A DNA stretch of 64,000 bases from Cyanidium caldarium. Its lineage: Eukaryota > Rhodophyta > Bangiophyceae > Cyanidiales > Cyanidiaceae. Below the pieces are notes generated by a model. It saw only the letters and a list, made by a program, of their open reading frames with translations. It ran no database searches and was not told the DNA's origin. Location: the NCBI GenBank assembly GCA_026184775.1, contig JANCYW010000001.1:124001-188000 (forward strand), given 5' to 3'. Of this stretch, positions 37,531 to 47,589 are shown piece after piece (position 1 is the stretch's first letter; the number at the start of each line of letters is the position of its first letter). The position numbers and the translations under genes were made by a program.

Positions 37531-40164
37531 ATGGAGCCGGAGGAGGCGTTGTTGGAGCAGGCACGCAGTCTGTCGTTCCCAGAACGCGTCAGCCACAAGT
37601 TGTGGCGCGCACGGGAGGCGGCGCTGCGGGAAAGAGCGGAGGCGTGGACGCGGCAGGGCGAGGCGGTGGCGCCGGAGGACGGGCCGCTGCTGGCCACGGC
37701 GGTTCGCGACGCCAACGCTGCGGTGCAGTTGGCGGCGCTGGATGCGGTTGTCGCGCTGAGTGGCGCGGCGCCCGAGGTGGCCAAGCGACCGGGGGTGGCG
37801 CGCGCTATCGCCAAGGCGGTGCCGGAGCGGTGTTTTACCGGCCGGCCGCAGAACCGCAACCGCGCTATGGAGGCCGCACTGGCGCTAGCCGGTGCGGGCA
37901 CGGTGGCGGAAGTCATCGAGGGCCTCATGGAGGGCGGGTACCGGCACCGCCTGCCCAAAGTGGTCGCCGCATGTTTGGAGTGTGTGCGGCAGTGCGTAGA
38001 GAGGCACCGTGAAGCCGTGCCCGACGCGTTGATATCGCGCGACCTGCCCCGCCTGCTGGAGCACAGCAGTCAGGAGGTGCGCAACGCCGCCAAGGCGCTG
38101 CAGTCGCTGGCGGATGCGGCACCTGCAGCTGCCTCGGCACCGTCCACGCCAGCGGATGCGTCGACGGCGCCTTCGGACACCTCGCTGCTGATCGGGGTGG
38201 AGGACGACGACGGCAACAGCGTCTCCCTCGACTTTTACACCGCGCTCGCGCACCCCAAATGGAAAGTGCGCAAGGTGGCGCTGGACAGGGCGCTGGAGCG
38301 GCCACCGGCTCCATTGGAGCGCCTGACCGCCGAGCTGCCACGCATCCTCGCCACCGAGGCGAACATCACCGTGGTCACCGCGGCCGCCAAACTCACCGCA
38401 GCGATCGCTTCCCACACGCCACACGGACGCGCCTTGGCAGCGGCCGCCCTGACGCGCCTCAAGGAGAAGAACCGCGGTATGCTGGATGCGCTGGTGGGCG
38501 CGCTCAACGCGCTAGCGGATCATCGCAGCGTCAGTGTGGATCAGGTGGCCACCGAGATTGCCGACCTCTCCACCAACAAAGTGCCGGCGGCACGCATGCT
38601 GGCGTTGCAGTGGTGTGCACGACTGCTGCGGTTGGCGAGTGCGCCGCAAGTGAAGGCCGTCGTCCGGCCGCTCAAGACGGCACTGGCCAAGCGCATCCAC
38701 GACGCCTCGGTGGAGGTGCGCGATGCCGCCCTGGAGTGCGTCAGTTTGCTGCTGTCGCATCTGGGCGAGCCGGCGGTGGCCTCGCTGCTGGAGGGAATGG
38801 ACAAGATCAAGTTGGGCAAGATCCGCCAGATGCATCCGCCGGCAGAAAAACCAGAGCCGCCGCCAGAGAAGACAGAGCGATCCACGCCTCAGCGGTCGCC
38901 CGAGCCGTCTCCGCGGCAGCCGCAACCGCCGCAGCCACGACGAAAGCCGCCACAGCGCACTCCGCAGCAGCGGGCACCGGCGCAGGCACCGGCCCAGTCG
39001 GGACAGCAAGCGTCTCCTCCCCCTCCGCCGCCAGAATCACCAGCGGCTGTCACACCCGATGAGAACACCTTCCAGCTGGATCCGACGTTCGCCCAGAAGG
39101 AGAAGCACCTGGAGCAACTGCTGGCCGAGGCGAAACGCATTGCGGCGCAGGTCACCCCGGCGCCGCAACGGCCGCGCGTCGTCGAGTTGCTGCTCGGCGC
39201 GGAAGCCGCCACGGCCGAGCGCATCGACGCCACCAAACAAATCTCCGCCACGCTCAAAGAGGCGCAACACGCGACGCTTGTGCCGCACGCCACCGACCTG
39301 TGCGTGGCGCTGGTGGGCGGCATTCGGCAGGGTCTGCAGCCGGAAGCGCCGCCCGAAGACGGCATGCGCTCCGTCAAATACCACTTGAACGCTCTGATGC
39401 ACCTGGTGATGACGCCGGAGATGGCCAGCGCCCTCGAGCTGCGCGCCCTGGAGGCGCTCGTCGACGAGGTCTTGGAGCGCCTGCTGGATGCGCGCGTGCC
39501 ATCCCTCCCCGAAGGACACCAGGTGCTGCGCGCCTACAACCTGCTCATGCTCAAGACGCTCGAACACGCCGCGCGCGTCGAGATGTACCGCGCGCTGGTG
39601 CGTGCCCTGCGCACCACACTGCGCGATCATCACCAACCGTCGACCGCCGAACGCAGCGCCCTGCTGGTCAAGTGTCTGCACAAACTGGTGAGCTATGGCG
39701 GCTGGGAGCGCGCTACGGACGCCAACGGCGCCCTCGAGCTGCTCTTCTACGACATGCACCTGCTGTTCACTTCGGGCGCCGCGCTACCGACCGCTGTCAC
39801 CGCACCGGCCCTGGCCGCAGTGCGCAGCGCGCTGTTGCATTGGACGCGCACCCTCGGTCACGCCAAGACGCGCGCCCTATTGCGGCTGGTGCCCGTGGAG
39901 GCGCATCCCTACCTGGTGCGCCTGGTGGAGGCCGCGCACGCCGATCCCACCGCCGACGCCGATGCACTGCAATGCATACCCTTGGTGCGCAACCCGGACG
40001 AAAGCCAGCGGGTGCCATGGAGCCACTTGGTGGCCCAGCGCGTCACCCAGCGACCGACACCCGATGCACCACCGAGCAGCTCCGCCTCCACCACCACCGA
40101 CTCGTCGGTGTCTTCTTTGCGCGAGCGCCTGGCGCGCATTCGATCGTTGCGACAGCAGGAATGA
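37531..40164 (+). CDS. TOG-domain microtubule protein (XMAP215/MOR1 family)
   Basis: 877 residues. An N-terminal TOG domain begins with LSFPERVSHKLWRAREAAL, where the Trp contacts tubulin (a W in the first intra-HEAT loop is the family hallmark). A second HEAT/TOG domain (LAHPKWKVRKVALDRAL) follows at about 235-440. Then a Pro/Gln-rich linker (about 445-515) and a C-terminal helical domain with QVLRAYNLLMLKTLEHAARV, close to the XMAP215/Stu2/MOR1 stretch ALNxLMLKILENADRT. These proteins are microtubule polymerases. With two TOG domains it is nearer the fungal layout than the five-TOG animal and plant one. The ATG at 37531 is preferred to 37330 because the extra 67 codons are low-quality. Confidence 0.85.
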   Translation: MEPEEALLEQARSLSFPERVSHKLWRAREAALRERAEAWTRQGEAVAPEDGPLLATAVRDANAAVQLAALDAVVALSGAAPEVAKRPGVARAIAKAVPERCFTGRPQNRNRAMEAALALAGAGTVAEVIEGLMEGGYRHRLPKVVAACLECVRQCVERHREAVPDALISRDLPRLLEHSSQEVRNAAKALQSLADAAPAAASAPSTPADASTAPSDTSLLIGVEDDDGNSVSLDFYTALAHPKWKVRKVALDRALERPPAPLERLTAELPRILATEANITVVTAAAKLTAAIASHTPHGRALAAAALTRLKEKNRGMLDALVGALNALADHRSVSVDQVATEIADLSTNKVPAARMLALQWCARLLRLASAPQVKAVVRPLKTALAKRIHDASVEVRDAALECVSLLLSHLGEPAVASLLEGMDKIKLGKIRQMHPPAEKPEPPPEKTERSTPQRSPEPSPRQPQPPQPRRKPPQRTPQQRAPAQAPAQSGQQASPPPPPPESPAAVTPDENTFQLDPTFAQKEKHLEQLLAEAKRIAAQVTPAPQRPRVVELLLGAEAATAERIDATKQISATLKEAQHATLVPHATDLCVALVGGIRQGLQPEAPPEDGMRSVKYHLNALMHLVMTPEMASALELRALEALVDEVLERLLDARVPSLPEGHQVLRAYNLLMLKTLEHAARVEMYRALVRALRTTLRDHHQPSTAERSALLVKCLHKLVSYGGWERATDANGALELLFYDMHLLFTSGAALPTAVTAPALAAVRSALLHWTRTLGHAKTRALLRLVPVEAHPYLVRLVEAAHADPTADADALQCIPLVRNPDESQRVPWSHLVAQRVTQRPTPDAPPSSSASTTTDSSVSSLRERLARIRSLRQQE

Positions 40165-40230
40165 GCGGGTAAAGCGCACCGGATGGTCCGCTGGTGATCC
40201 ACTTCATCCACACTGCTCAAAAGCGTTCCC

Positions 40231-41061
40231 ATGCGACATTCCCATCTCCTGCAACTGCCGTGGGCACCGGACCCCTCGAAAGCACACGCCGAGCGCTTCT
40301 TCATCCTCTGGGGACCGCTCTCCATCGCCTTTCTCGTCCTCGGCGTCGTGGCCACCGGATGGTATCGCCAGCTGGACAGCACCGGGTACACGGTGGTGTC
40401 GCTGGGTATGGCACTGCCGTGTATGCTTGGTCCGGCGTGGTGGACGTGTGCGGCTGACCGTCAGCGTCGCTGGTGGGATCGCTTCTACGTCAAGGCCAAC
40501 GTGTGGAACGCGGTGTTCGGCTTTGTGGGCAACTATTTCTGGACGCACTACTTTTACCAGCTGTTGGGTGCACGGTACACCTTTCCCAACTGGCGACTCA
40601 ACGGGGTGCCGATCGCCTGCTATCTGGCCACCCAGGCGTACTTTTGCTGCTATCACACGTTCACCACGCTGGTGTTGCGGTGGGTGCACCGACGACATCC
40701 CGGAAATATGCTGCTGCGCTGGACGGTCATTCTGCTGCTGGCGTATACCACGGCGTTGGCGGAGACGGCCACCATCGCCGGGTTTCCGCATTATGCTTTT
40801 CGCGACCGTCGGTCGATGTACCGCATCGGGTCGGCGTTTTACGGTCTGTACTTTGTCGTGTCGTTCCCGATGTATGCGCGCATCGACGAGGCGGACGCGC
40901 GAGAACGTAAGCGCTGGACGTTATCGGCGGTGACGCTGGATGCGCTCGCTGCCGCCATGCTGGTGACGCTGTTGTTGGATGCGTGGCGGCTGACGATTGG
41001 CGCCATCGGTGCTACAACGGGTGCCCCGATACCCGATCGTCCCGGTTGGATGAGGCCGTGA
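40231..41061 (+). CDS. CPI1: cycloeucalenol cycloisomerase
   Basis: 276 residues with six or more membrane helices. It matches plant CPI1 in PDPSKAHAERFFILW, DRQRRWWDRFYVKANVW, VGNYFWTHYFYQLLGARYTF and NGVPIACYLATQAYF. The enzyme opens the 9beta,19-cyclopropane ring of cycloeucalenol to obtusifoliol and therefore shows that sterols are made from cycloartenol here, as in plants and other algae. It acts in the ER. The ATG at 40231 starts the family-conserved N-terminus. It lies 66 bp after the TOG gene. Confidence 0.95.
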   Translation: MRHSHLLQLPWAPDPSKAHAERFFILWGPLSIAFLVLGVVATGWYRQLDSTGYTVVSLGMALPCMLGPAWWTCAADRQRRWWDRFYVKANVWNAVFGFVGNYFWTHYFYQLLGARYTFPNWRLNGVPIACYLATQAYFCCYHTFTTLVLRWVHRRHPGNMLLRWTVILLLAYTTALAETATIAGFPHYAFRDRRSMYRIGSAFYGLYFVVSFPMYARIDEADARERKRWTLSAVTLDALAAAMLVTLLLDAWRLTIGAIGATTGAPIPDRPGWMRP

Positions 41062-41102
41062 CACCTTCCTGACGACGGAGACGATCGATGTCCCCGGTTG
41101 GA

Positions 41103-44100
41103 TCAGGCCGTAGCGCGCCCTCCCAAATACCGCATCACTTCCTCGCCGGTGACGCGCTCCAGCTCGTGGATAAACTCGCGCGCGCCGCGTTCCACCTCAC
41201 TATCTGCGTGCTCGATCCACTCGGCCAGCAGCGGCAGTGTGTCCGGTAGCAGCGGCAACAACTCCTGCCCTAGCGCTTCGGTCATCGCGTGCAGACAGCG
41301 CAACGCCCGCTGCGGCTCGCTGCGCACCACCACCCGATGCAGTTGCTTGAGGCGCGCCGGCTCCTGTCGCGACTCGGACGCACCTGCCAACGCTCGCGTG
41401 ATCTCCTCCAACGACTGCATCGCCAGCGCTGCTTCTGGGGTTGGTTTCGAGCGCGGCCGCAACCACGGTGTCATCGCTCGCAATATGGCTGTGAACACTG
41501 GTTCCGGCAACGGCGACGGCAAGCACACCGCCAGCGCCCGCAGCGCCTCCAATGCCAAGGCATCCGTCCGCTGCACCCACTGCAGCAATCGCTCCTGAGC
41601 GGCCGCGGCGACGACGCTCTGCGCACTGAACAGTTCGCCCAGCGTCTCTGCCAGCGACCGTGTCAACCGCGCCAGCACCCGTGCCCGCAAGGTGTCCTCG
41701 GACGCCGCGGCATCGCACCACTCCAGCGTGCGCATGTACAGCTGCTGAAACACGCGCTCGGGCACGCGCAACACCAGCGCCACACAGGCGGCGATTCCGG
41801 CGTCCACTTCGCGCTCCCTCTCCTCCTCCTCCTTCTCCTCCTCATCTCCCACCGATTCTATCACCTGCAACACGCTCGCCAGCACGGTCGCATACAGTTC
41901 CCGCACCTCCGACGCGCTCCATTTCGTGAATGCTGCCGCCAACGCCCGCATCACCCGTCGCTTCCGCGGCAGCGTGGCCGCGCATTCGGCCAGTGCCGCA
42001 GCGATGTGCCGCGGCGGACAGCGCTGCAGCACCTCTACACGCCCGCGCTGCATCGCCTGCACGATCGTCTGCTGGGATACAAACTGCGGCACCGTATCCA
42101 GCAGCGCCTCCAACACTTCGCCACGCGCATGGCGTTGCAGATGCGGCAACGCCGGTACCACCCGCACTCCCAGCGCCCGCACTGCCGCCGCCAGACAAGC
42201 GGCATCGTCCACCTCCGGCAACAGCACCACCAGAGCATCGGCCGTCTGGTCATCCAGCTGCTGCACGTCACATCCCTGAATCAGTTGTTTCAGCGGGGTG
42301 TATAACCGCTGTTGCCCCAGCACCGGCCCCAATCGCTTCAACAGGCGTTCCGGGTGCCGCACCCACCGCCCGCATTCCGCCACCAGCGGATGCGCCGGGC
42401 GCCGCGCCAGCGCCTCCATCACCACCGACTCGGCCCAGCCATCTCGCGCGGCGGCCCGCATCACCTCCAGCGGCACGTTGTCGCGATCCAGCAGCGCCAC
42501 CGCCTCCTCGACGCCGTCCGCACCGAACAGGCGCTGTGGCCCCAGTCGCTCCAACGCCAGGCGCAACACCGCCGGCCGTACCCGTTGCGGAAAGCGCGGC
42601 GGCGACGGCGCCGCCTGCAACCACAGCTCCACCTGCAACGCCGCCGGCGCCTCGTCTAGCAGGCGCTCAATACGCGGCCGCCAGCGCGGTGCGCGCGTGA
42701 TGAGCGCGGTGAGCACCGCACGCGTCTCCGGCCACGGCCGCTGCCGCAGCACTTGCAGCAGCCGTTCCACCCCGGCGCCGTCGGTGCAATCGGCGACCCA
42801 GTCCACCATCCGCTCCAGCACCTGTTCTGGCGTCGGCGATACCGCCAGCGCATCCAACACCGCCATCCACACCGTCTCATCCACGTCTTCGACGTCGACA
42901 ATCGCTTCCCGCAACACATCCAACGCCAACAGGTGACACTCCACCCAGGCGTCGCGCTGCAGGATCCCCAACAACACCGCCCGCGACAGGTGTTGCCGCA
43001 GCGCTGGATATTGTCTCGCAATGGCCAGGGCGCAGCGGACCGCCTCCCCGTTCTGGTCAGTCGACGCCGCCACTTGCAACACGCTGTCCCACTGCACCGA
43101 CTCGATTTCTCGCACGCACAACCGCCGCTGCTCCACCGCCTCCAGAATCGCCTCTCGATCGGCTGCGCTGAACATCGCCTGGTATGTCGGCCCGAAATGG
43201 CCCACACTGGACAGCGGTACCGATACCGGTCCGCCGATGACGTCGACATCGTACGCCGCCAGCCAACGACACAGCCGCGCCGTGAGTGCGGGCGACAGCG
43301 GCCGCGTTGTCGCCTCCTCCGCGTTTGTGAGCGCGTGCACCACCTGACGCGCCGCGGGCAGATACGCCGCCGACATCTGTAACACCTGCAGCGCCAACGA
43401 CTCGTCGTCGTAGGCGCCGTCGTCGTCGACGCCCAGTAGACGCACACATTCCGCCAGCACTTGTGCATGGCGGGTGGCCCGCGCCAACGCATGCAGCGGC
43501 GGACGACATTCGGCACCCAGTGGCGCTCGATGCACCTGCTGCAACAGCCGCGCGATCAGTTCATCGCCCAACGCCTCTCGATACGCCCACAATGTCCGGA
43601 GGCATTCCGCCTCGTGGCCGGGCAACGTCGTCGCATCACACAGCCACTGCGCCATCGGAACGCCGGCCTCGGCCAGTAGGCGCACATTCAGGCGATGATG
43701 CTCGTGCACGTCACCGCCACATTCATACAGCAGACGGGTGGCCAGACACTCGCCGATGCGATCCTCCGCCTCGAGCAGCCGCATCAATAGCGTTTCGGCC
43801 ATCGGCAGACCGTCGTATCGTTGCAACGCCTGTTCGAACCGTTGCCGCAGGTCGACGTACGAGGACACCGCCACAGGGGGCACGGACGGGGCGTGTGGTG
43901 CGTTTCCGGCCTCCACAGGAATCGCTTGGTGCTCGTCCATCTCCACCAGTTTGCCACGCTCCGAGGGCATCATCCGTTGGTGGCGCAACACCGCGAGCGC
44001 TTTGGCCGCGATGACCGCATCCGCCGCCTCCGTCAGCGCCCAGCGTTCGATACACGATTGCGCCGCCTCGCGCTCCTTCGTGGAAATCTGCTCACCGTAT

Positions 44101-44885
44101 TGTAACGCACCGACGATCACGCTCACACAGGCCACACCAAACTCCCGCCGACACTCCCTATCAGCGCGACGGGGCTGCGGCATCGATCGTGCCCGCTGCA
44201 AGACGTTGGTGGCCCGCATCAGCACATGTTCCGCCAGCGACGGCCGCAGCGCACAAACCCGCACCGAGAACGCTGCGTACATCGCATTCATGGCCGGGGC
44301 ATGCACATGCTGCAACACCAACTCCAGTGCCGCCTCGCTGACCCAGTCGTGCAGCCACGGCCGCGCCGCGCCCGCTACCACCAGGTCGTGTCGGGTGGCC
44401 ACGCGACGCACCCACGCCCAGCGCTCCGCGTCGGGCGTATCCCGCAGCCGCAACGCCTGTACCAGCTGTGCAAACTCCGGCCGCCCCACATACGGCAGCG
44501 CACAGCACAACAACGCCTCGCACTCGGTGGCGCCCGCCGCCCAACCGCATAGCAGCCACTCCAGACATTTCTGCGCCGGACGCGACAGGAAATGCGGCGT
44601 GAGCAATTGACAGAACCGCCGCACCTCCGCGCTCACCGCACCATACACCTCCGGCGACTGGTGCCCGCGATCGGTCACCCGTTCCACCCCACTGCCCACA
44701 CTGCCATACGTCTCCCGAAACAACAGCGACTGGTGATAGACCCCGAAGCGCTCATCCCAACGTCGCAACTGCCATAGCGCACTCCATGCCAACGCCGCCA
44801 CCTCTGCCTCCCCGTCCACCTCCGTCGATCGCACCGCACCCACTGCATCTTGTCGTCGTAACTGTGCGAGTTGTGTCGCCAACAT
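41103..44885 (-). CDS. UTP10: UTP10/HEATR1-like U3 snoRNP protein
   Basis: 1260 residues of HEAT-like repeats. The N-terminus matches HEATR1: MLATQLAQL..., then LLTPHFLSRPAQKCLEWLL and EALLCCALPYVGRPEFAQLV, corresponding to LSPYFLLKPAQKCLEWLI and DSLIACVLPYHETxIFVRVI. UTP10 belongs to the tUTP/UTP-A complex that nucleates the small-subunit processome on nascent rRNA. Other eukaryotic members have about 1700-2100 residues, so repeats have been lost here. An acidic run (EKEEEEREREV) lies near residue 1010. It shares a 238-bp divergent spacer with RNase Z. Confidence 0.87.
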   Translation of the reverse strand: MLATQLAQLRRQDAVGAVRSTEVDGEAEVAALAWSALWQLRRWDERFGVYHQSLLFRETYGSVGSGVERVTDRGHQSPEVYGAVSAEVRRFCQLLTPHFLSRPAQKCLEWLLCGWAAGATECEALLCCALPYVGRPEFAQLVQALRLRDTPDAERWAWVRRVATRHDLVVAGAARPWLHDWVSEAALELVLQHVHAPAMNAMYAAFSVRVCALRPSLAEHVLMRATNVLQRARSMPQPRRADRECRREFGVACVSVIVGALQYGEQISTKEREAAQSCIERWALTEAADAVIAAKALAVLRHQRMMPSERGKLVEMDEHQAIPVEAGNAPHAPSVPPVAVSSYVDLRQRFEQALQRYDGLPMAETLLMRLLEAEDRIGECLATRLLYECGGDVHEHHRLNVRLLAEAGVPMAQWLCDATTLPGHEAECLRTLWAYREALGDELIARLLQQVHRAPLGAECRPPLHALARATRHAQVLAECVRLLGVDDDGAYDDESLALQVLQMSAAYLPAARQVVHALTNAEEATTRPLSPALTARLCRWLAAYDVDVIGGPVSVPLSSVGHFGPTYQAMFSAADREAILEAVEQRRLCVREIESVQWDSVLQVAASTDQNGEAVRCALAIARQYPALRQHLSRAVLLGILQRDAWVECHLLALDVLREAIVDVEDVDETVWMAVLDALAVSPTPEQVLERMVDWVADCTDGAGVERLLQVLRQRPWPETRAVLTALITRAPRWRPRIERLLDEAPAALQVELWLQAAPSPPRFPQRVRPAVLRLALERLGPQRLFGADGVEEAVALLDRDNVPLEVMRAAARDGWAESVVMEALARRPAHPLVAECGRWVRHPERLLKRLGPVLGQQRLYTPLKQLIQGCDVQQLDDQTADALVVLLPEVDDAACLAAAVRALGVRVVPALPHLQRHARGEVLEALLDTVPQFVSQQTIVQAMQRGRVEVLQRCPPRHIAAALAECAATLPRKRRVMRALAAAFTKWSASEVRELYATVLASVLQVIESVGDEEEKEEEEREREVDAGIAACVALVLRVPERVFQQLYMRTLEWCDAAASEDTLRARVLARLTRSLAETLGELFSAQSVVAAAAQERLLQWVQRTDALALEALRALAVCLPSPLPEPVFTAILRAMTPWLRPRSKPTPEAALAMQSLEEITRALAGASESRQEPARLKQLHRVVVRSEPQRALRCLHAMTEALGQELLPLLPDTLPLLAEWIEHADSEVERGAREFIHELERVTGEEVMRYLGGRATA

Positions 44886-45123
44886 GAACTTGGTAGTTGA
44901 TCCGATCCGAGCCGCCGCCGACCGACGCCAGGTCTCCGTCCTCGCGTCCCGTCCGCCGCGGACGGGTGTCGTGTCATCGATCGATCATTCGTTCATTCGT
45001 TCATTCGATCGATCGATCGATCGGCGCATCGCTCCCATGCATTCGCGCGCGCGCGTGCGCACGCCCATCCGGTCGCGGCGCCGGCCTGCCTCGGTGTGAG
45101 GCCATCGACGACCACCGGAGGGC
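44886..45123. promoter_or_regulatory. divergent UTP10/RNase Z promoter region
   Basis: 238 bp between two divergent ATGs. It contains a block of TTCATTCG and CGAT repeats (44974-45023) and a 20-bp alternating CG/TG tract (about 45043-45063). Promoter role is inferred from position only. Confidence 0.5.
44974..45023. repeat. CGAT/TTCATTCG simple repeats
   Basis: Two CGAT units are followed by three CATTCGTT-like units and then four more CGAT units. CGAT is self-complementary within a frame shift, so the block can form a cruciform. Confidence 0.8.
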
Positions 45124-47490
45124 ATGCGAGCGTACCTGGAGTGGTTGGGTAACGGGGCATGGGATGCATCGGGATCGGTGGTGCTGACGCTGGAGCACAA
45201 ACGGGTGTTGTTTCAGTGTGGCGAGGGCACACAGCGGCTGCTGCACGAGTACCGGGTGCGCACCGGGCGCATTCGCGACGTGCTGTTGCTGCACCTGGAC
45301 GCGGAGGCGTGTGGTGGTATGTTGGGTCTGCTATTGACGCTGAGTGATGCCGAGCACGGGGGCGTGCGGGTGATAGGGCCGCGCGGTCTGCAGCGGTTGT
45401 TTCGAGCGGCGGACGGGTTTGCGCGGCGTCCGGACTATGCGGTGACGGTGACCGAGGTGGGCGGGGAGGGCGGCTCGCCGGTGTTGTTGATCGACGATCC
45501 GGTTATGCGGGTGTACGGCGTGCTGTTGCAGCGAAATGGCGGTTGGAAAACGGGGGCAGAGCGCTCCAAGCGGCCGCGACGGGGTGCTGCACCCGCGACG
45601 ACGCCGACGGTGCGCACCGTGGGCATCTGGGGCAATAACGTGTCGGAAGAGGTGGTGAATGGCCCGACAGCGTCAACGTCCGATGCTGCGGCAGATGCCG
45701 TGCCCCCGCTCTGTCTGTGTTATGTGGTGCGCGTGGCGGATCATCGCGGCAAGTTCGATGTGGAGCGCGCCAAGGCGCACGGCGTGCCTGTCGGCCGCCT
45801 GTTCAGCCGCCTGCAACAGGGCGAGACCATCACGGTGACGTCGCCCGAGGACGGCTGCGAGCGGATCGTGCGGCCGGAGGACGTGATGGAGCCGTCCACG
45901 CCCGGTCCGACCATTGTGTTGCTGAGCTGCGCGTCGCCGGAATGGCTGGCGCCGCTGCTGAGCGCCGAGACGCGCGCCGCCCTGCAACGCGCCGCGTGGG
46001 ACAGCGACGCCGAACGACGGCGGCAATCGCGTGCAGTGTGCGTACTGCATATACTGTGTGCGGAGGCGTGGCAGGACCGCCGATACAGCGAGTGGGCGCG
46101 CGACACCTTCGGCGATCGGGCGTACCACGCGGTGGCCGGCGAGCAGCTGGGCGATGAGCCGGTGGTGTTTCGATCGCAGGCGGCGATGCTGGAGCGACTG
46201 CATCGCTTGCGACCGGAGTGGTTTCGGCTGCCGCGGCAGGGTGTTCAAAGTGCAGAGGGAAACGAGGCGGCCGCGACGTTGCGATCCAACTGGCGGGTGG
46301 CGGTGCCGATGCTGCGCTTCAACCTCGCACCGCCGGCCACCATCGGTTGGGAAGTGCCGCGACTCGGCGCCGAGACACCGTCGCCGCCGGCCGCGCTACC
46401 GCCGTCGCCCCCATCGTCCGCGGCGATCGACTCGCATTACCGAGTGCTGTTTCTGGGCACTGGCAGCGCGGTGCCCGGCAAATATCGCAATGTGAGCGGC
46501 ATCCTGGTGGACTTGGTGGACAGCGCGCTGTTGCTGGACGCCGGCGAAGGCACATACGGCCAGTTGATGCGGGCGCTAGGGGCACGCGAAGCGCAGCATC
46601 TGCTGCTACGCAAATTGCGCTGTGTGTGGATCTCGCACATGCACGCCGACCACCACCTCGGCCTGCCGCGGTTGTTGTCGCGGCGCGCCCGTCTGGCAGC
46701 CCAGTCACCGCCGCCCCCGCCGCCGTCGCTGCTGGTGGTGGGACCACGCGCCCTCCAGCCCTGGCTGCGCTCCCTGTCGCAGTACGAGCCGTTGCCGTTT
46801 CTTTTCATCGGCAACCACGAGCTGCTCCATTCGGGCGCCGCGCCCATTGCCGACTATTTGCCGAGCACCCTGGGCGTGCATCTGCGCACGCTCCCGGTCG
46901 TGCACTGTCCAGACGCGTACGCGGTGATGATCGAGTCGTCCACGGCAACCGCCGCCGCCACCGATGCGCACCACTGGCGGCTGGTGTATTCTGGAGACAC
47001 GCTGCCGCACAACCCCGGCATTATATCCGCCGCCAGCGGTGCCTCGCTGCTCATCCACGAGGCCACTTTCGAAGACGCCAAAGCGGACGAGGCGCTGGAG
47101 CGCCGCCACTGCACCATCGGGCAGGCGATCGAGACGATACGGCAGGCGGCGCCGCAACGCGCCATCCTGACGCACTTTTCGCAGCGATACGCCAAGGCGC
47201 CCGCCGTGGACGATGCGCAAGTGCAGCGTGCGCTGCGGGAGACGCGTAGTCTGCCGGCGTGGGATCTGATGCAAGTGCCGTGGTGGCGCAAACCGGAGGG
47301 CGGCGGGGATGCGGCTGGCAGCGCAGGCCATAGCGAGGAAGAGGTGGCCGCGTTTTTACGGGAGCTGGTGGTCGAATTCGCCACCGAGCTGGCCACCCAG
47401 GCAGAGGAGGAGGAGGAAGGGGAGCACCGGGGAGAGGTTGAGGGGGGTGGCGTGCAGCCGCGTGCAGGCGTGTTGACGGCCTCCGAATAG
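45124..47490 (+). CDS. tRNase Z, long form (ELAC2)
   Basis: 788 residues, double metallo-beta-lactamase architecture. The N-terminal domain keeps LFQCGEGTQRLLHEY but not the metal motif, as in all long RNase Z proteins. The C-terminal domain has LFLGTGSAVPGKYRN, the zinc motif H505-M-H-A-D-H (HMHADHHLGLPRLL), YSGDTLPHN, the flexible-arm independent HEATFEDAK and the final His in LTHFSQRY. The enzyme cuts the 3' trailer of pre-tRNAs. Extra Pro/Ala linkers lie around 420-440 and the tail is acidic. Starts at the first ATG. Confidence 0.95.
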   Translation: MRAYLEWLGNGAWDASGSVVLTLEHKRVLFQCGEGTQRLLHEYRVRTGRIRDVLLLHLDAEACGGMLGLLLTLSDAEHGGVRVIGPRGLQRLFRAADGFARRPDYAVTVTEVGGEGGSPVLLIDDPVMRVYGVLLQRNGGWKTGAERSKRPRRGAAPATTPTVRTVGIWGNNVSEEVVNGPTASTSDAAADAVPPLCLCYVVRVADHRGKFDVERAKAHGVPVGRLFSRLQQGETITVTSPEDGCERIVRPEDVMEPSTPGPTIVLLSCASPEWLAPLLSAETRAALQRAAWDSDAERRRQSRAVCVLHILCAEAWQDRRYSEWARDTFGDRAYHAVAGEQLGDEPVVFRSQAAMLERLHRLRPEWFRLPRQGVQSAEGNEAAATLRSNWRVAVPMLRFNLAPPATIGWEVPRLGAETPSPPAALPPSPPSSAAIDSHYRVLFLGTGSAVPGKYRNVSGILVDLVDSALLLDAGEGTYGQLMRALGAREAQHLLLRKLRCVWISHMHADHHLGLPRLLSRRARLAAQSPPPPPPSLLVVGPRALQPWLRSLSQYEPLPFLFIGNHELLHSGAAPIADYLPSTLGVHLRTLPVVHCPDAYAVMIESSTATAAATDAHHWRLVYSGDTLPHNPGIISAASGASLLIHEATFEDAKADEALERRHCTIGQAIETIRQAAPQRAILTHFSQRYAKAPAVDDAQVQRALRETRSLPAWDLMQVPWWRKPEGGGDAAGSAGHSEEEVAAFLRELVVEFATELATQAEEEEEGEHRGEVEGGGVQPRAGVLTASE

Positions 47491-47589
47491 GATGTTCAGA
47501 GCGCCCACGGGGATGACACGGGAGACGCTGGCGGTCGTCTGGTGTTGCGGAATCCAGTTCACGGAACCCGCGGTGACAAACCCCTCGGT

